Below, in pieces: positions 16,175-32,323 of a DNA stretch of 64,000 nucleotides. A model generated the notes under the pieces. The model saw only the letters and a list, made by a program, of their open reading frames with translations, made no database searches and had not been told where the DNA came from. Origin of the DNA: Streptomyces sp. DH12 (GTDB lineage Bacteria > Actinomycetota > Actinomycetes > Streptomycetales > Streptomycetaceae); NCBI RefSeq assembly GCF_020873895.1, contig NZ_JAHWGT010000001.1, forward strand, positions 124,001-188,000, written 5' to 3'. The position numbers and the translations under genes are program-made. Position 1 is the stretch's first letter. Every line of letters starts with the position of its first letter.

Positions 16175-16450
16175 ATGGTGAGGACTCCTTTGACCCGGTG
16201 GGAACGGCAGCGCGGGGAACGGTTCGGCGCTCTGCTCCGGGAAGCACGCGGCGGGCGCAGCATGGTGGACGTCGCCGCGGCGGCCGGGGTCTCGGCGGAG
16301 ACCCTGCGCAAGATCGAGACGGGGCGGGCGCCGACTCCGGCGTTCTTCACCGTCGTGGCCCTGGCGACGGCTCTCGGGGTCTCCCTCGACGACCTGGTGG
16401 CGGCGTGCGCCCGGGACATGCCGGAGGAGGAGCAGACCCTCTCCGCCTGA
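16175..16450 (+). CDS. Small XRE-type HTH regulator
   Basis: A 91-residue protein that is little more than one helix-turn-helix domain: GALLREARGGRSMVDVAAAAGVS... then ETLRKIETGRAPTPAFFTVVALATALGVSLDDLV. The Ile-Glu-Thr-Gly-Arg and Pro-Thr-Pro segment is typical of a class of short actinobacterial XRE proteins that I recall next to map genes. It probably represses itself and map from the shared palindrome. ATG at 16175 appears to be leaderless. Confidence 0.85.
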   Translation: MVRTPLTRWERQRGERFGALLREARGGRSMVDVAAAAGVSAETLRKIETGRAPTPAFFTVVALATALGVSLDDLVAACARDMPEEEQTLSA

Positions 16451-16557
16451 CTGGCGGCCGACGGCCGACAGCCGACGGGTCGCCGAGCATCGGTCGGCGT
16501 GGCGGCGGTCGGTTGGCGGAGGCAAGGGGCAGGGGCGGGGCAGAGGCAGGGCGGGGG

Positions 16558-17790
16558 TCAGCGCCGCAGGCGGTCGAGCGCGGCGAGCACCGGTGCCACG
16601 CCGTCCTCCTCGGCCAGGCGCGCGGCCAGCTCCCGGGCCCGGACCCGGTGCGCCTCGTCCCGCGTCGCCCGGCGCAGGGCCGCGCCGAGGGTGCCCGCGG
16701 TGAGGCGGGGCAGCGGTACGGCCCCCGGGGCGGTGCCCAGCGCGGTCAGCCTGGACGCCCAGAAGGCGGCGTCGAACTGGACCGGTACGGGTACGGTCGG
16801 CACCCCTGCCCGCAGGACGGCGCCGGTCGTCCCCGCCCCGGCGTGGTGGACGACGGCGGCCGTCCTGGGGAACAGCAGCGAGTGGGGCACCTCGCCGATC
16901 GTCAGGACGTCGTCGCCGTCGGCGGCCAGCCCGGCCCAGCCCTGCTGGACGACCCCGCGCAGCCCGGCCGCGCGCAGCGCGCCGACGACCTCGCGGCTCA
17001 CCCGCTCCGCGTCGGGCACGGTGGCGCTGCCCAAGCCGACGAAGACCGGGGCGGGCCCGGCGGCGAGGAAGTCCTCCAGTTCCTCCGGGAGCCGCCGCTC
17101 GGTCTCGTGGGGCCACCAGTAGCCGGCGACCCGCAGCTCGGCGGGCCAGTCGCGGGGGCGGGGGACGACCAGCTCGCTGTAGCCGTGCAGCACCGGCCGC
17201 GGCGTGCGGGTGCCGCGCTCGCGCCCGACCGCGGGCAGTCCGTGCCGCCGCCGCACCGTACGGAGGGCGTCGGCGAAGACCAGCTCCACCGACGTGGTGA
17301 CGACCCGTCCGCTCAGCCGGTTCCCCACGGTGCCCAGCGACCGCGTGCCGAGTATCGACGCGGGGAACTCGCCAGTGGGGTGAAGCGGTTGGAGGTGCAG
17401 TCCCAGAGCGGGCACCGACAGGCCGTCGGCGATGGCGTACCCGAGCGGTCCGAGCGCGCCACCGACCAGCAGGACGTCGCCCTTCCGTGACGCCTCCACC
17501 AACGCGGCCGTCAGGTCGGCGACCGCCTCCCGCGCCATGGACACCAGGCGCACCAGCTTCCCCGGGCCGGTCCGCGCCTCGTGCAGCCGACGGCCCCGCT
17601 CGGAGTGCAGCTCGGCCCGCGGATCCACGGGCAGCGGGTGGAAACGCACCCCCGAGCCGGCCACCAACGGCTCGAACACCGCGTGCGTGGCCAGCGTCAC
17701 CTCGTGCCCGGCCCGTACGAGCCCGGCGCCCAGTCCCGTGTACGGGGCCACGTCGCCCCGCGACCCCGCGGTCATCATCACGATTCGCAC
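16558..17790 (-). CDS. MGT/GT1-family glycosyltransferase
   Basis: A 410-residue GT-B glycosyltransferase that uses an NDP-sugar to decorate a small molecule (macrolide- or sterol-type acceptors in the family). The N-terminal MMTAGSRGDVAPYTGLGAGL is the family signature. The C-terminal donor site shows VFVGLGSATVPD, VHHAGAGTTGAVLRAGVPTVPVPVQFDAAFW, with the acceptor/donor His-His-Gly and the Gln-Phe-Asp motif. GTG at 17790 is the only start that keeps the first beta strand. No biosynthetic cluster surrounds it, so detoxification of a macrolide-like compound is a possible role (inference). Confidence 0.83.
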   Translation of the reverse strand: MRIVMMTAGSRGDVAPYTGLGAGLVRAGHEVTLATHAVFEPLVAGSGVRFHPLPVDPRAELHSERGRRLHEARTGPGKLVRLVSMAREAVADLTAALVEASRKGDVLLVGGALGPLGYAIADGLSVPALGLHLQPLHPTGEFPASILGTRSLGTVGNRLSGRVVTTSVELVFADALRTVRRRHGLPAVGRERGTRTPRPVLHGYSELVVPRPRDWPAELRVAGYWWPHETERRLPEELEDFLAAGPAPVFVGLGSATVPDAERVSREVVGALRAAGLRGVVQQGWAGLAADGDDVLTIGEVPHSLLFPRTAAVVHHAGAGTTGAVLRAGVPTVPVPVQFDAAFWASRLTALGTAPGAVPLPRLTAGTLGAALRRATRDEAHRVRARELAARLAEEDGVAPVLAALDRLRR

Positions 17791-18088
17791 CGGGTCAGTC
17801 TGACGCGCCCGGGCGCGGCGGCACAGAGGGCCCGCCGGTGCCGCCGCGCCCGGTTGCGCGGCGGCTCGGAGGGTGATCCGGCGCCGGTGCCGCGGCGGCT
17901 CACCGGCCCGCTCGTCGGCGGCTGGTCGGCCGTGGGCGGCCGGCGGTGTCGGCGGCCCCGGACCGGCGGGTGACACCCCGTCAGCACTGGTGGGGGCCGG
18001 TGGGGGCCGCGCCCCCAGGGGCGGCGTTGTCAGTGCCGTCCCCTAGCGTTCCGGTTCGAAAGATCAGCACGGTGCTGGGGAGGCACGT

Positions 18089-25286
<7,198 letters not shown>

Positions 25287-25291
25287 CAGCC

Positions 25292-28200
25292 GTGACCCCC
25301 CTCTCCCCGGACGAGGCCGTCGCCGCCCTCACCGACCCGGCCGGCCCCTACCTCATCGGCGTGCGGCACCACGCGCCCTCCCTCGCGGCAGTCGTCCCCG
25401 CCCTGCTGGAGGAGGCCGCACCGGACGTGCTCCTGGTGGAGCTCCCCGCCGAGATGGGCGAGTGGCTGCCGTGGCTCGCCCACGAGGGGACCCACGCCCC
25501 GGTCGCCCTGGCCGCCGTGCCCGGCGGCCGCGGCGGCGCGGGGGAGGGCGGCGCCGGGCCGGCCTTCCACCCGTTCGCGGACTTCTCGCCGGAACTCGTC
25601 GCCGTCCGCTGGGCCGCCCGGCACGGCGTCCCGGTGGTCGCCTGCGACCTGCCGCTCGCCGACGCGGCGTGGCGGGCCCCCGCCGCAACCACCGCACCCG
25701 CCTCCTGCCGGACCGCGCCCGGGATCCACGACGCCCTGCGCTCCCGCCTCACCGGACGCCCGGGCGAGGACCTGTGGGACCGCCTCGTGGAAGCCGCCGC
25801 CCCCGGCTCCCCACCGCACGCGGTGCGCCGCGCCGCCCTCCTCACGGGCTGGGCGCTGCGCGAGGACGCCACGGCCGGAGGCGGCGTCAGCCCGCTGGAC
25901 CTGCGCCGCGAGCGGTGGATGCGTACGGCTCTGGCCGCCGCCACGGTCAACGGCGAGCGGGCGGCGGCCGTCGTCGGCGCCTTCCACGCCCCGGCGCTGG
26001 CGCCGGCCCTCGCACCGCCCGACACGGACGGCCCGGACGCCTTCGACGGTACGGACGGCTCCGGGCCCACGGACGGCACGGACGGCTCGGGCGGGGGCCG
26101 GTCCGCCTGGACGACGTCGCTCATCCCCTACACCTACGCCCTCCTCGACGCCCGGTCCGGGTACCCGGCCGGCATCCGCGACCCCGAGTGGCAGCACCTC
26201 GTCCTGACAGCCGCCCAGGACCCCGCCGCACACGAGGACGTCCTGGTCCGCGCGGCCGTGCGGATCTGCGCCGAACTGCGCTCCCTCGGCCATCCCTCGG
26301 GCCCGGCCGACGCCCGCGAGATCAGCCGCCTCGCCGGTGACCTCGCCCGATTGCGGGGACTTCCCGCCGCGGGCCGAGGCGAACTGGTCGAGGCCGTGCA
26401 GACGGTGCTCGCGCAGGGCGAGCCGTACGGCAGGGGCCGGGCCGTGGCGCGCGCCATGGAGCGCGTCCTCGTCGGCGACCGATGCGGCCGCCTCGCGCCG
26501 GACGTGCCCCGCAGCGGCCTCGGACCGGCGGTCGAGGCCGAACTGGCGGAACTGCGGCTGCCCGGCCCCGGTCCCCGGTCGGCCGACGCCGTGGACCTGC
26601 GGCTCGACCCGCTCCGCTCCGACCTCGACCGCCGCCGGGAACTGGCGCTGCACCGGCTCGGCGTGTGCGGAGTGCCGTACGCGCAGGCCCGCGAGGTCGC
26701 CGGCACGGGAGGCGGTGACGCCCTCACCTCCCGGTGGGAGGTGCGCTGGACGCCCGCGACCGCGGCGGTGCTCGCCGCCGCCGGCGCCCGCGGCGTGACC
26801 CTGGCGCAGGCCGCCGAGGGGGTACTGCGCGAAGGCCGCCGCGCCGAGGCCGCCGACGGCGGACCCACGGCCGCGCAGGTCCTCCTCGGGCTCGAACAGG
26901 CGGCGCGGTGCGCCCTGCCCGCGCTCGTCGACGCCCGCCTCGCCGAGGTCGCCGAGGTCCTGCCCGCGACGGCCACGCTGCCGGAGCTGCTCGCCGGGCT
27001 GTCCTTGACGGACCGGGTGCGCGCCGGGCACGTCCCCGGTCTCGACGCGGACGAGGACCGGCTGCGGGCGGTGACGGAGACGACGCGACTGCTCACCGCG
27101 GCCGCCGTCCGCCAGATCGACGGCCTCACCGGCTCCGAGGACCCCGCCGACGCCCGCGCCCTCGTCGAACTCGCCCACCGCGCCGACCTCCTGGGAGGTG
27201 TCCGGCCGGCCGCCGCCCTGGCGCGCCTCGCCGACGACGGTTCCCCGCTGATGCGCGGCGCGGCCGGCGCCGTACGGGTCCTGCTCGGGCACGAGGAGGC
27301 CGCGCGCTTCGGCGCGCGCGCCGCCTCGTGGGTGGACGCGGCCGGGGACCCGCCGTCGCGCTCGGCCCTCACCGCGCGCCTCGCCGGGCTGCTGACCGCG
27401 GCGGGCCCCCTGCTGGAGACGGCCGCCGCGGCGCTGGACCCGCTGCTCGACCGTGTCGCCGACCTGCCCGACGAGGCGTTCCTCACCCGCCTGCCCGCGC
27501 TGCGCGGCGGCTTCGACACGCTCAGCCCCGCCGCCCGGGACCGCCTGCTCGCCGTCGTCGAGGAGCGGCTCGGCGCGGGCGTCGCGGACACGGGTGACGC
27601 CGATCCCGCCGCCCTCGCCCTGTGGGCCCGCGCGGACCTCGCCGCACGCGCCGCGCTGCACCGGCTGGAGCTGCTGCCCCCGCCCCCGTCCGGGCCGGCG
27701 CCGGAAGCAGCGGCCGCAGCGGCGGGCGGGCCGGCGCCCTCGCACACCGCTGCCGGCGAGGCGGCCGTACGGGACGCCCCACCGGCAGCCGACCGCCCGG
27801 TGGTGCGGACCCCCGACGACACCCCGACGCACCTCACGCCGTACGGGACGCGCCCGGCGTACCCGGAAGCAGCGGCGGGGGAGCGAAGATTGGCGGCGGC
27901 CGACCGCTGGCGGCTCGTGCTGGGCCGCCGCGCCGACCGGCTGCCGCCCGCGGCCGGCGCGCTCGCCACCGCCCTCGACGAGCTGTACGGCACCGGGCGG
28001 GGCGAGGGCAGCCGGGGCGGCCGTCCCGGCGGACCCGGAGGTGGCCGTGAAGCACCGTATCCCGGGGTCCGCGAGTGGTCGCGGGAGCTGGCGGCGCTGT
28101 TCGGGCCGGGCGTGCGCGAGGAGGTCCTCGCGGCGGCCGCCGCGTCCGGCCGCGCGGACGTCCTCGCCGAGCTCGACCCGCGCGGCGTGCGCCCCTCCGT

Positions 28201-28990
28201 CGAACTGCTGCGCACCGTCCTTCGCCACGCCGGAGGACTGCCCGAGGCGCGGGTGGCCGCGCTGCGCCCGCTGGTGCGACGCCTGGTGGACGAACTCACC
28301 CGGCAACTGGCCACCCGTCTGCGGCCCGCCCTGCACGGCACGGCCCTGCCCCGCCCCTCCCGCCGCCCCGGCGGCGGCCTCGACCTGGCGCGCACCCTGC
28401 GGGCCAACCTCGCGACGGCCCGCCCCGGCCCCGACGGCACGGTCGCGATCGTCCCGGAGCGGCCGGTCTTCCGCACCCGCGCCCGCCGGACCGCCGACTG
28501 GCGGCTCGTCCTCGTCACCGACGTGTCCGGGTCCATGGAGGCGTCGACGATCTGGAGCGCCCTCACCGCCTCGGTGCTGGCCGGGGTACCGACCCTCTCC
28601 ACGCACTTCCTGGCCTTCTCCACCCAGGTCGTCGACCTCACCGACCACGTCCACGACCCGCTGTCCCTCCTGCTGGAGGTGAGCGTGGGCGGGGGCACCC
28701 ACATCGCCGCCGGACTGCGCCACGCCCGTGAACTGGTCACCGTGCCGTCCCGCACCCTCGTCGTGGTGGTCAGCGACTTCGAGGAGGGCCACCCCGTGGG
28801 CGGGCTCCTCGCCGAGGTCCGCGCCCTGGTCGGCGCGGGCTGCCACGTCCTCGGCTGCGCGAGCCTCGACGACTCCGGCCGTCCCCGCTACTCCACGGGC
28901 GTCGCGGCGCGGCTCGTCGCCGCGGGCATGCCCGTGGCCGCCCTCAGCCCGCTCGAACTCGCCCAATGGGTAGGGGAGAAGATCTCATGA
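25292..28990 (+). CDS. DUF5682-vWA fusion protein
   Basis: A 1232-residue fusion. Residues 1-250 look like DUF5682 (YehM): GVRHHAPSLAAVVPALL, then VLLVELPAEM, then a later AAVVGAFHAPAL, a pattern like EreA/ChaN-type hydrolase folds. A long helical middle follows. Residues about 1065-1232 are a von Willebrand A domain with all MIDAS elements: DVSGSMEAS, the Thr in GGGTHIAAGL, and VVVVSDFEEGH. In E. coli the two parts are separate genes (yehM, yehP). It is coupled to both neighbours: GTG at 25292 lies five bases after the ATPase, and its TGA overlaps the next ATG. Confidence 0.83.
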   Translation: MTPLSPDEAVAALTDPAGPYLIGVRHHAPSLAAVVPALLEEAAPDVLLVELPAEMGEWLPWLAHEGTHAPVALAAVPGGRGGAGEGGAGPAFHPFADFSPELVAVRWAARHGVPVVACDLPLADAAWRAPAATTAPASCRTAPGIHDALRSRLTGRPGEDLWDRLVEAAAPGSPPHAVRRAALLTGWALREDATAGGGVSPLDLRRERWMRTALAAATVNGERAAAVVGAFHAPALAPALAPPDTDGPDAFDGTDGSGPTDGTDGSGGGRSAWTTSLIPYTYALLDARSGYPAGIRDPEWQHLVLTAAQDPAAHEDVLVRAAVRICAELRSLGHPSGPADAREISRLAGDLARLRGLPAAGRGELVEAVQTVLAQGEPYGRGRAVARAMERVLVGDRCGRLAPDVPRSGLGPAVEAELAELRLPGPGPRSADAVDLRLDPLRSDLDRRRELALHRLGVCGVPYAQAREVAGTGGGDALTSRWEVRWTPATAAVLAAAGARGVTLAQAAEGVLREGRRAEAADGGPTAAQVLLGLEQAARCALPALVDARLAEVAEVLPATATLPELLAGLSLTDRVRAGHVPGLDADEDRLRAVTETTRLLTAAAVRQIDGLTGSEDPADARALVELAHRADLLGGVRPAAALARLADDGSPLMRGAAGAVRVLLGHEEAARFGARAASWVDAAGDPPSRSALTARLAGLLTAAGPLLETAAAALDPLLDRVADLPDEAFLTRLPALRGGFDTLSPAARDRLLAVVEERLGAGVADTGDADPAALALWARADLAARAALHRLELLPPPPSGPAPEAAAAAAGGPAPSHTAAGEAAVRDAPPAADRPVVRTPDDTPTHLTPYGTRPAYPEAAAGERRLAAADRWRLVLGRRADRLPPAAGALATALDELYGTGRGEGSRGGRPGGPGGGREAPYPGVREWSRELAALFGPGVREEVLAAAAASGRADVLAELDPRGVRPSVELLRTVLRHAGGLPEARVAALRPLVRRLVDELTRQLATRLRPALHGTALPRPSRRPGGGLDLARTLRANLATARPGPDGTVAIVPERPVFRTRARRTADWRLVLVTDVSGSMEASTIWSALTASVLAGVPTLSTHFLAFSTQVVDLTDHVHDPLSLLLEVSVGGGTHIAAGLRHARELVTVPSRTLVVVVSDFEEGHPVGGLLAEVRALVGAGCHVLGCASLDDSGRPRYSTGVAARLVAAGMPVAALSPLELAQWVGEKIS

Positions 28991-30876
28991 GCCCGCACCT
29001 GCCGGCCGTCGCCCCCGCGGTGACCGCCGAACTCGTCGCCGCGCTCCCGCCCCGGCTGCGCAAGCGGCTGGACGGCGGCGTCGCGAAGCTCTCCGCCCGC
29101 CCGGTCGTACGCGACGGCGACGTCGTCCGGATCGCCCTCGACGACGACACCACCCTCGAACTGCACGCCCCCGGCGGCACGGTGACGACCGCCGAGGCGG
29201 TCCGCTGCGGCTGCCTGCTCGCGCCGGCCTGCCTGCACCGTGCCGCTGCCGCGTCGGCGGCGCCCGTCGCCGACACGGCAGTCGACACCGAGACCGGCAC
29301 CGGAGCCGACACCGATCCCGCACCGGAGGCGGAAGCGGACCAGGAGACGGAAGACCAGGACACGGAGCGAACCCGGCCCGAGGGGCCCACGGCCGCGCCC
29401 GACGGCCACCCGAGCCCCGACGCCCCCGCCGCCGACGGCACCCCCGCACCGGACGGCGAGGCCCCGCACGGCTCGCGCGCCACCGCCGGACAGGGCGCCG
29501 CCGCCGAGGCGGTCCTCGGGGCCGCGGCCGCCGTGCTCGACACCGGCACCGACGGCGCCGGCGCGGTCGCCCAGGCCGAGCTGCTCCGCGCCGCCCACGC
29601 CGCCCGCCTCACCGGACTGCCCCGCACCGCCGCGACGGCGGTCGCCGTCGTCAACGGCCTGCGTGCCGCGCGGTCGGCGGACCCGGCGTATCGACTGGCC
29701 GAGCTCTCCGGGCGGCTCCGCGACCTGCTCGCCACCGCCCACCGCCTGCCGCACGCCACCGGGGCCGAGCTGACGGAGCTGCGGGGCACGGCCCGCCGCG
29801 CCTACACCCCCGAGGGGTCCCTCCGCCTCCACGGCCTGTTCTGCGAGCCCGTCGTCACGGCGAGCGGCTACGCCGGCGCCGTCACCTGGACCGCGGATGC
29901 CGAGGGCCGGCTGTACACCGTGTCGGACGTCGCGCCGGGCGGTCCCGCCCGCGCCGCCGGCGCCGCCGACCGCGCGGTACGGCTCGGTGACACGGCGCTC
30001 ACCCACCGCCGGCTCTCCCGCGAGGGCCTCGCGGTATCCGGCGCGACCGTCTCCGCGGACGGCAGGCTCGGCGCCGGTTCCGGCGTTCGGGCCGTACGCG
30101 CCCGGGGTGCCGGGTGGCACGAGGACCCACTCGACCGCCTGTGGGCCGTCCCGGTCGCCGAACAGGCCGCGCGCGCCCTGGCCGGCGAGCGGCACGGGCT
30201 GCTCTTCCTCGACCTCACCGTCACCGGCACGGTCCGGGAGGCCGCCGGCGACTGCCTCCTCGCCGACTGCGGGGGCGTGACGGTGCGCCTCACCGCCGCC
30301 GACGACCACCCCGACCTCGCGTACCGGGAGAACCTCCGCCTGCTCGCCGAGACCGCGGGCACGCCGCTGCGCGCGGTCGCCCGCCTCGTCCCCGCCTCCC
30401 ACGCCCGCGCCGGGCTCCTGGCGGTCACACACCCCACCGACGCGGGGGTCCGCCTCGATCTGGGCCTCGACCGGCTCCGGCGCGCGGACCTCGCACCGGC
30501 GGCCGCGACGAGCGGGCCTGCCGCGCCGGCGGCGGCCGCGCCGGCGGCGGCCGCGCCCGGTACAGCCGCCGACCGGTCCCCGCTGCACCTCCTGCGCCGC
30601 CGCGTGCACCAGGCGGTCTCGGGCGGGCGCCGGATGCTCGCCCTGGACCGGGACGCCGCCGCCGACGCGCGGCACCTGCGCCGGCAGGGACTCCCCACCG
30701 CGGCCGACCTGCTCGACCGGCTCCACGCCGCCGCCGCGGACCGCGGCCGCGACCCCTTCGGGCGCCTTCTCCCGGCGGACACCGGGCACTTCGCACGGTC
30801 GTGGCTCGCGGCCGCCGTCTACGCGGACGAGGTCGACCGCGCCCTGTGCGCGGCCGCCTGGGGCGGGGAGGTGTGA
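28987..30876 (+). CDS. SWIM zinc-finger protein, last gene of the MoxR/vWA operon
   Basis: A 629-residue protein. The SWIM motif CxCx(n)CxH is seen in RCGCLLAPACLHRA (about residues 74-88), preceded by a small beta domain. Residues about 95-170 are an acidic Asp/Glu/Thr/Pro linker (PEAEADQETEDQDTER and similar). The C-terminal two thirds mix helices and beta strands without a recognised motif. SWIM domains bind nucleic acid or protein; E. coli YehQ is the positional counterpart. Its ATG overlaps the vWA stop. The gene ends 45 bp before a convergent lipase gene. Confidence 0.8.
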   Translation: MSPHLPAVAPAVTAELVAALPPRLRKRLDGGVAKLSARPVVRDGDVVRIALDDDTTLELHAPGGTVTTAEAVRCGCLLAPACLHRAAAASAAPVADTAVDTETGTGADTDPAPEAEADQETEDQDTERTRPEGPTAAPDGHPSPDAPAADGTPAPDGEAPHGSRATAGQGAAAEAVLGAAAAVLDTGTDGAGAVAQAELLRAAHAARLTGLPRTAATAVAVVNGLRAARSADPAYRLAELSGRLRDLLATAHRLPHATGAELTELRGTARRAYTPEGSLRLHGLFCEPVVTASGYAGAVTWTADAEGRLYTVSDVAPGGPARAAGAADRAVRLGDTALTHRRLSREGLAVSGATVSADGRLGAGSGVRAVRARGAGWHEDPLDRLWAVPVAEQAARALAGERHGLLFLDLTVTGTVREAAGDCLLADCGGVTVRLTAADDHPDLAYRENLRLLAETAGTPLRAVARLVPASHARAGLLAVTHPTDAGVRLDLGLDRLRRADLAPAAATSGPAAPAAAAPAAAAPGTAADRSPLHLLRRRVHQAVSGGRRMLALDRDAAADARHLRRQGLPTAADLLDRLHAAAADRGRDPFGRLLPADTGHFARSWLAAAVYADEVDRALCAAAWGGEV

Positions 30877-30920
30877 CGGGGGAGGCGTCAGCCTTCGGAG
30901 CGGCCGTGGGGCGGGCGGGC

Positions 30921-32204
30921 TCAGGGCCGCCGGCGGTCGAAGAAGTCGACGACGAGCGGCAGGGCACGCTTCACCGAGGTGTTGTGGTCGACGGCCCCCA
31001 CGTCGGTGAGCACGTGGTCGGCGCGGTTGCGCTCCGGTTGGGCGGCGCAGTGCCGCGCGTGCGCGAAGACGACGTCCTGGTCCCCGCTGCCGTGGAAGAG
31101 GCGCACGGGGACGGCCGGCCGCCAGTCGCAGGTGTGGTCCAGCACGCGCAGCCTGCGTGCGAGGTCGCCGTCGGGCTTCCTGATCCGGTCCAGGAAGGCG
31201 GGGGTGAACAGCTCGCGCGAGGTGGCCGGCAGCGCCTCCTTGAGGTCGCGGGCGCTGTGGCGGCCGTCGAAGAGCTCCTCGATCCGCTGGTCGTAGGGGG
31301 CGCGGAACGCCTCGGCGGGTGTGTCGTAGAGGCCGTACATGCGGTTCCAGGCGGTGGCGAAGTAGGCGAGGTACAGGGGCGCGTGGTCGACCGCGTCGTC
31401 GGCCGCCGCGGCCTCGAAGGCGCTCAGCGCGAAGGGGCCGGCCACGGGGGCCAGCGCACCAGCCCGGAAGTACGGGTCGCGGCCCTGCTCCCGCAGGGCC
31501 CGGCCCACCAGCATCGTCGCCGGGCCGCCCTGCGAGAACCCGCTGATCAGGACCTCGCGCGCCAGGTCGCGGCCGGTGCTCCGGGCGAGGGCGCGCGCGG
31601 CGCGCAGCCCGTCCACGGCCGCGGAGACGGTCGCGGCGGGATCGCCGTACGGGTGGAACCCCTCGCCCCTGCCGAGGCCGACGTAGTCCGGAGCGGAGAC
31701 CGCCCGTCCGGTGGACGCGAAGAGGAGCGCCGCCCGCCGGTCGTTGGAGGCGGGGTTGACGGAGGCGACCTCGTCGCGGTGGACGGTGGTGCCGTGCAGC
31801 CAGGACACGACCGGCAGGGTGGCGCGCCGGGTGTGCGGCAGGACGACGAGCTGGCTCGCCGTGGTGGGGGCGCCGGCGCTGTCGGTGGTGCGGTACAGCA
31901 CGCGGTACCAGGTCGCCCCGTACCGCACCCGTGAGGCGTCGATGTCCGCCTCACGGAGGCTCAGCGAGACCTCCGCCGCGGTCATGCCGCCCCTTGCCTC
32001 GACGGCCACGACCGTCCCCGGCGCGGCGGCCCGACCACCCCCGCGGGCGAGCGTGGACCCGGTGCTCGCGGCCGACGCGGACGGTGCGGTGGTCGTGGCG
32101 GTCGCGGCGGGGGCGGCCAGGAGCGCGACGGCGGCCACGGCCGCCACCACGGGGGCCACGACGACGGGACGGGACCCCGGCGGCTTGCGGTGGGTGATGT
32201 CCAT
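30921..32204 (-). CDS. Secreted lipase/alpha-beta hydrolase
   Basis: A 427-residue exported esterase of the secretory lipase type. The N-terminal signal has the core VVVAPVVAAVAAVALLAAPA with a cleavage near residue 36. The oxyanion region VVSWLHGTT, the nucleophile elbow LISGFSQGGPA, the acid GSGDQDVVF and the His in VGAVDHNTS form a complete catalytic set. ATG at 32204 sits just upstream of the signal. It probably hydrolyses ester substrates outside the cell; the true substrate is unknown. Confidence 0.83.
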   Translation of the reverse strand: MDITHRKPPGSRPVVVAPVVAAVAAVALLAAPAATATTTAPSASAASTGSTLARGGGRAAAPGTVVAVEARGGMTAAEVSLSLREADIDASRVRYGATWYRVLYRTTDSAGAPTTASQLVVLPHTRRATLPVVSWLHGTTVHRDEVASVNPASNDRRAALLFASTGRAVSAPDYVGLGRGEGFHPYGDPAATVSAAVDGLRAARALARSTGRDLAREVLISGFSQGGPATMLVGRALREQGRDPYFRAGALAPVAGPFALSAFEAAAADDAVDHAPLYLAYFATAWNRMYGLYDTPAEAFRAPYDQRIEELFDGRHSARDLKEALPATSRELFTPAFLDRIRKPDGDLARRLRVLDHTCDWRPAVPVRLFHGSGDQDVVFAHARHCAAQPERNRADHVLTDVGAVDHNTSVKRALPLVVDFFDRRRP

Positions 32205-32323
32205 GCCCCGATGCTGTCCCGTCGCGCCGCGGGGCGACACGGGGCGGCCGCCCCGGCGGTCGGGGGGCCGGCCACCCGGGGTTCCCCTAGGGGGCCGGCC
32301 GCCCACCAGGCGCTGTCACGGGG

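Noticed and set aside
18001-18017. Hairpin TGGGGGC-cgc-GCCCCCA upstream of the DUF4132 gene as a terminator
   Set aside because: It lies in a divergent promoter region between two starts, so termination is unlikely; the short stem may be chance in GC-rich DNA.
28888-30789. 633-codon minus-strand frame opposite the SWIM gene
   Set aside because: It is antisense to a gene with a clear SWIM motif and operon coupling, and shows no motif itself.
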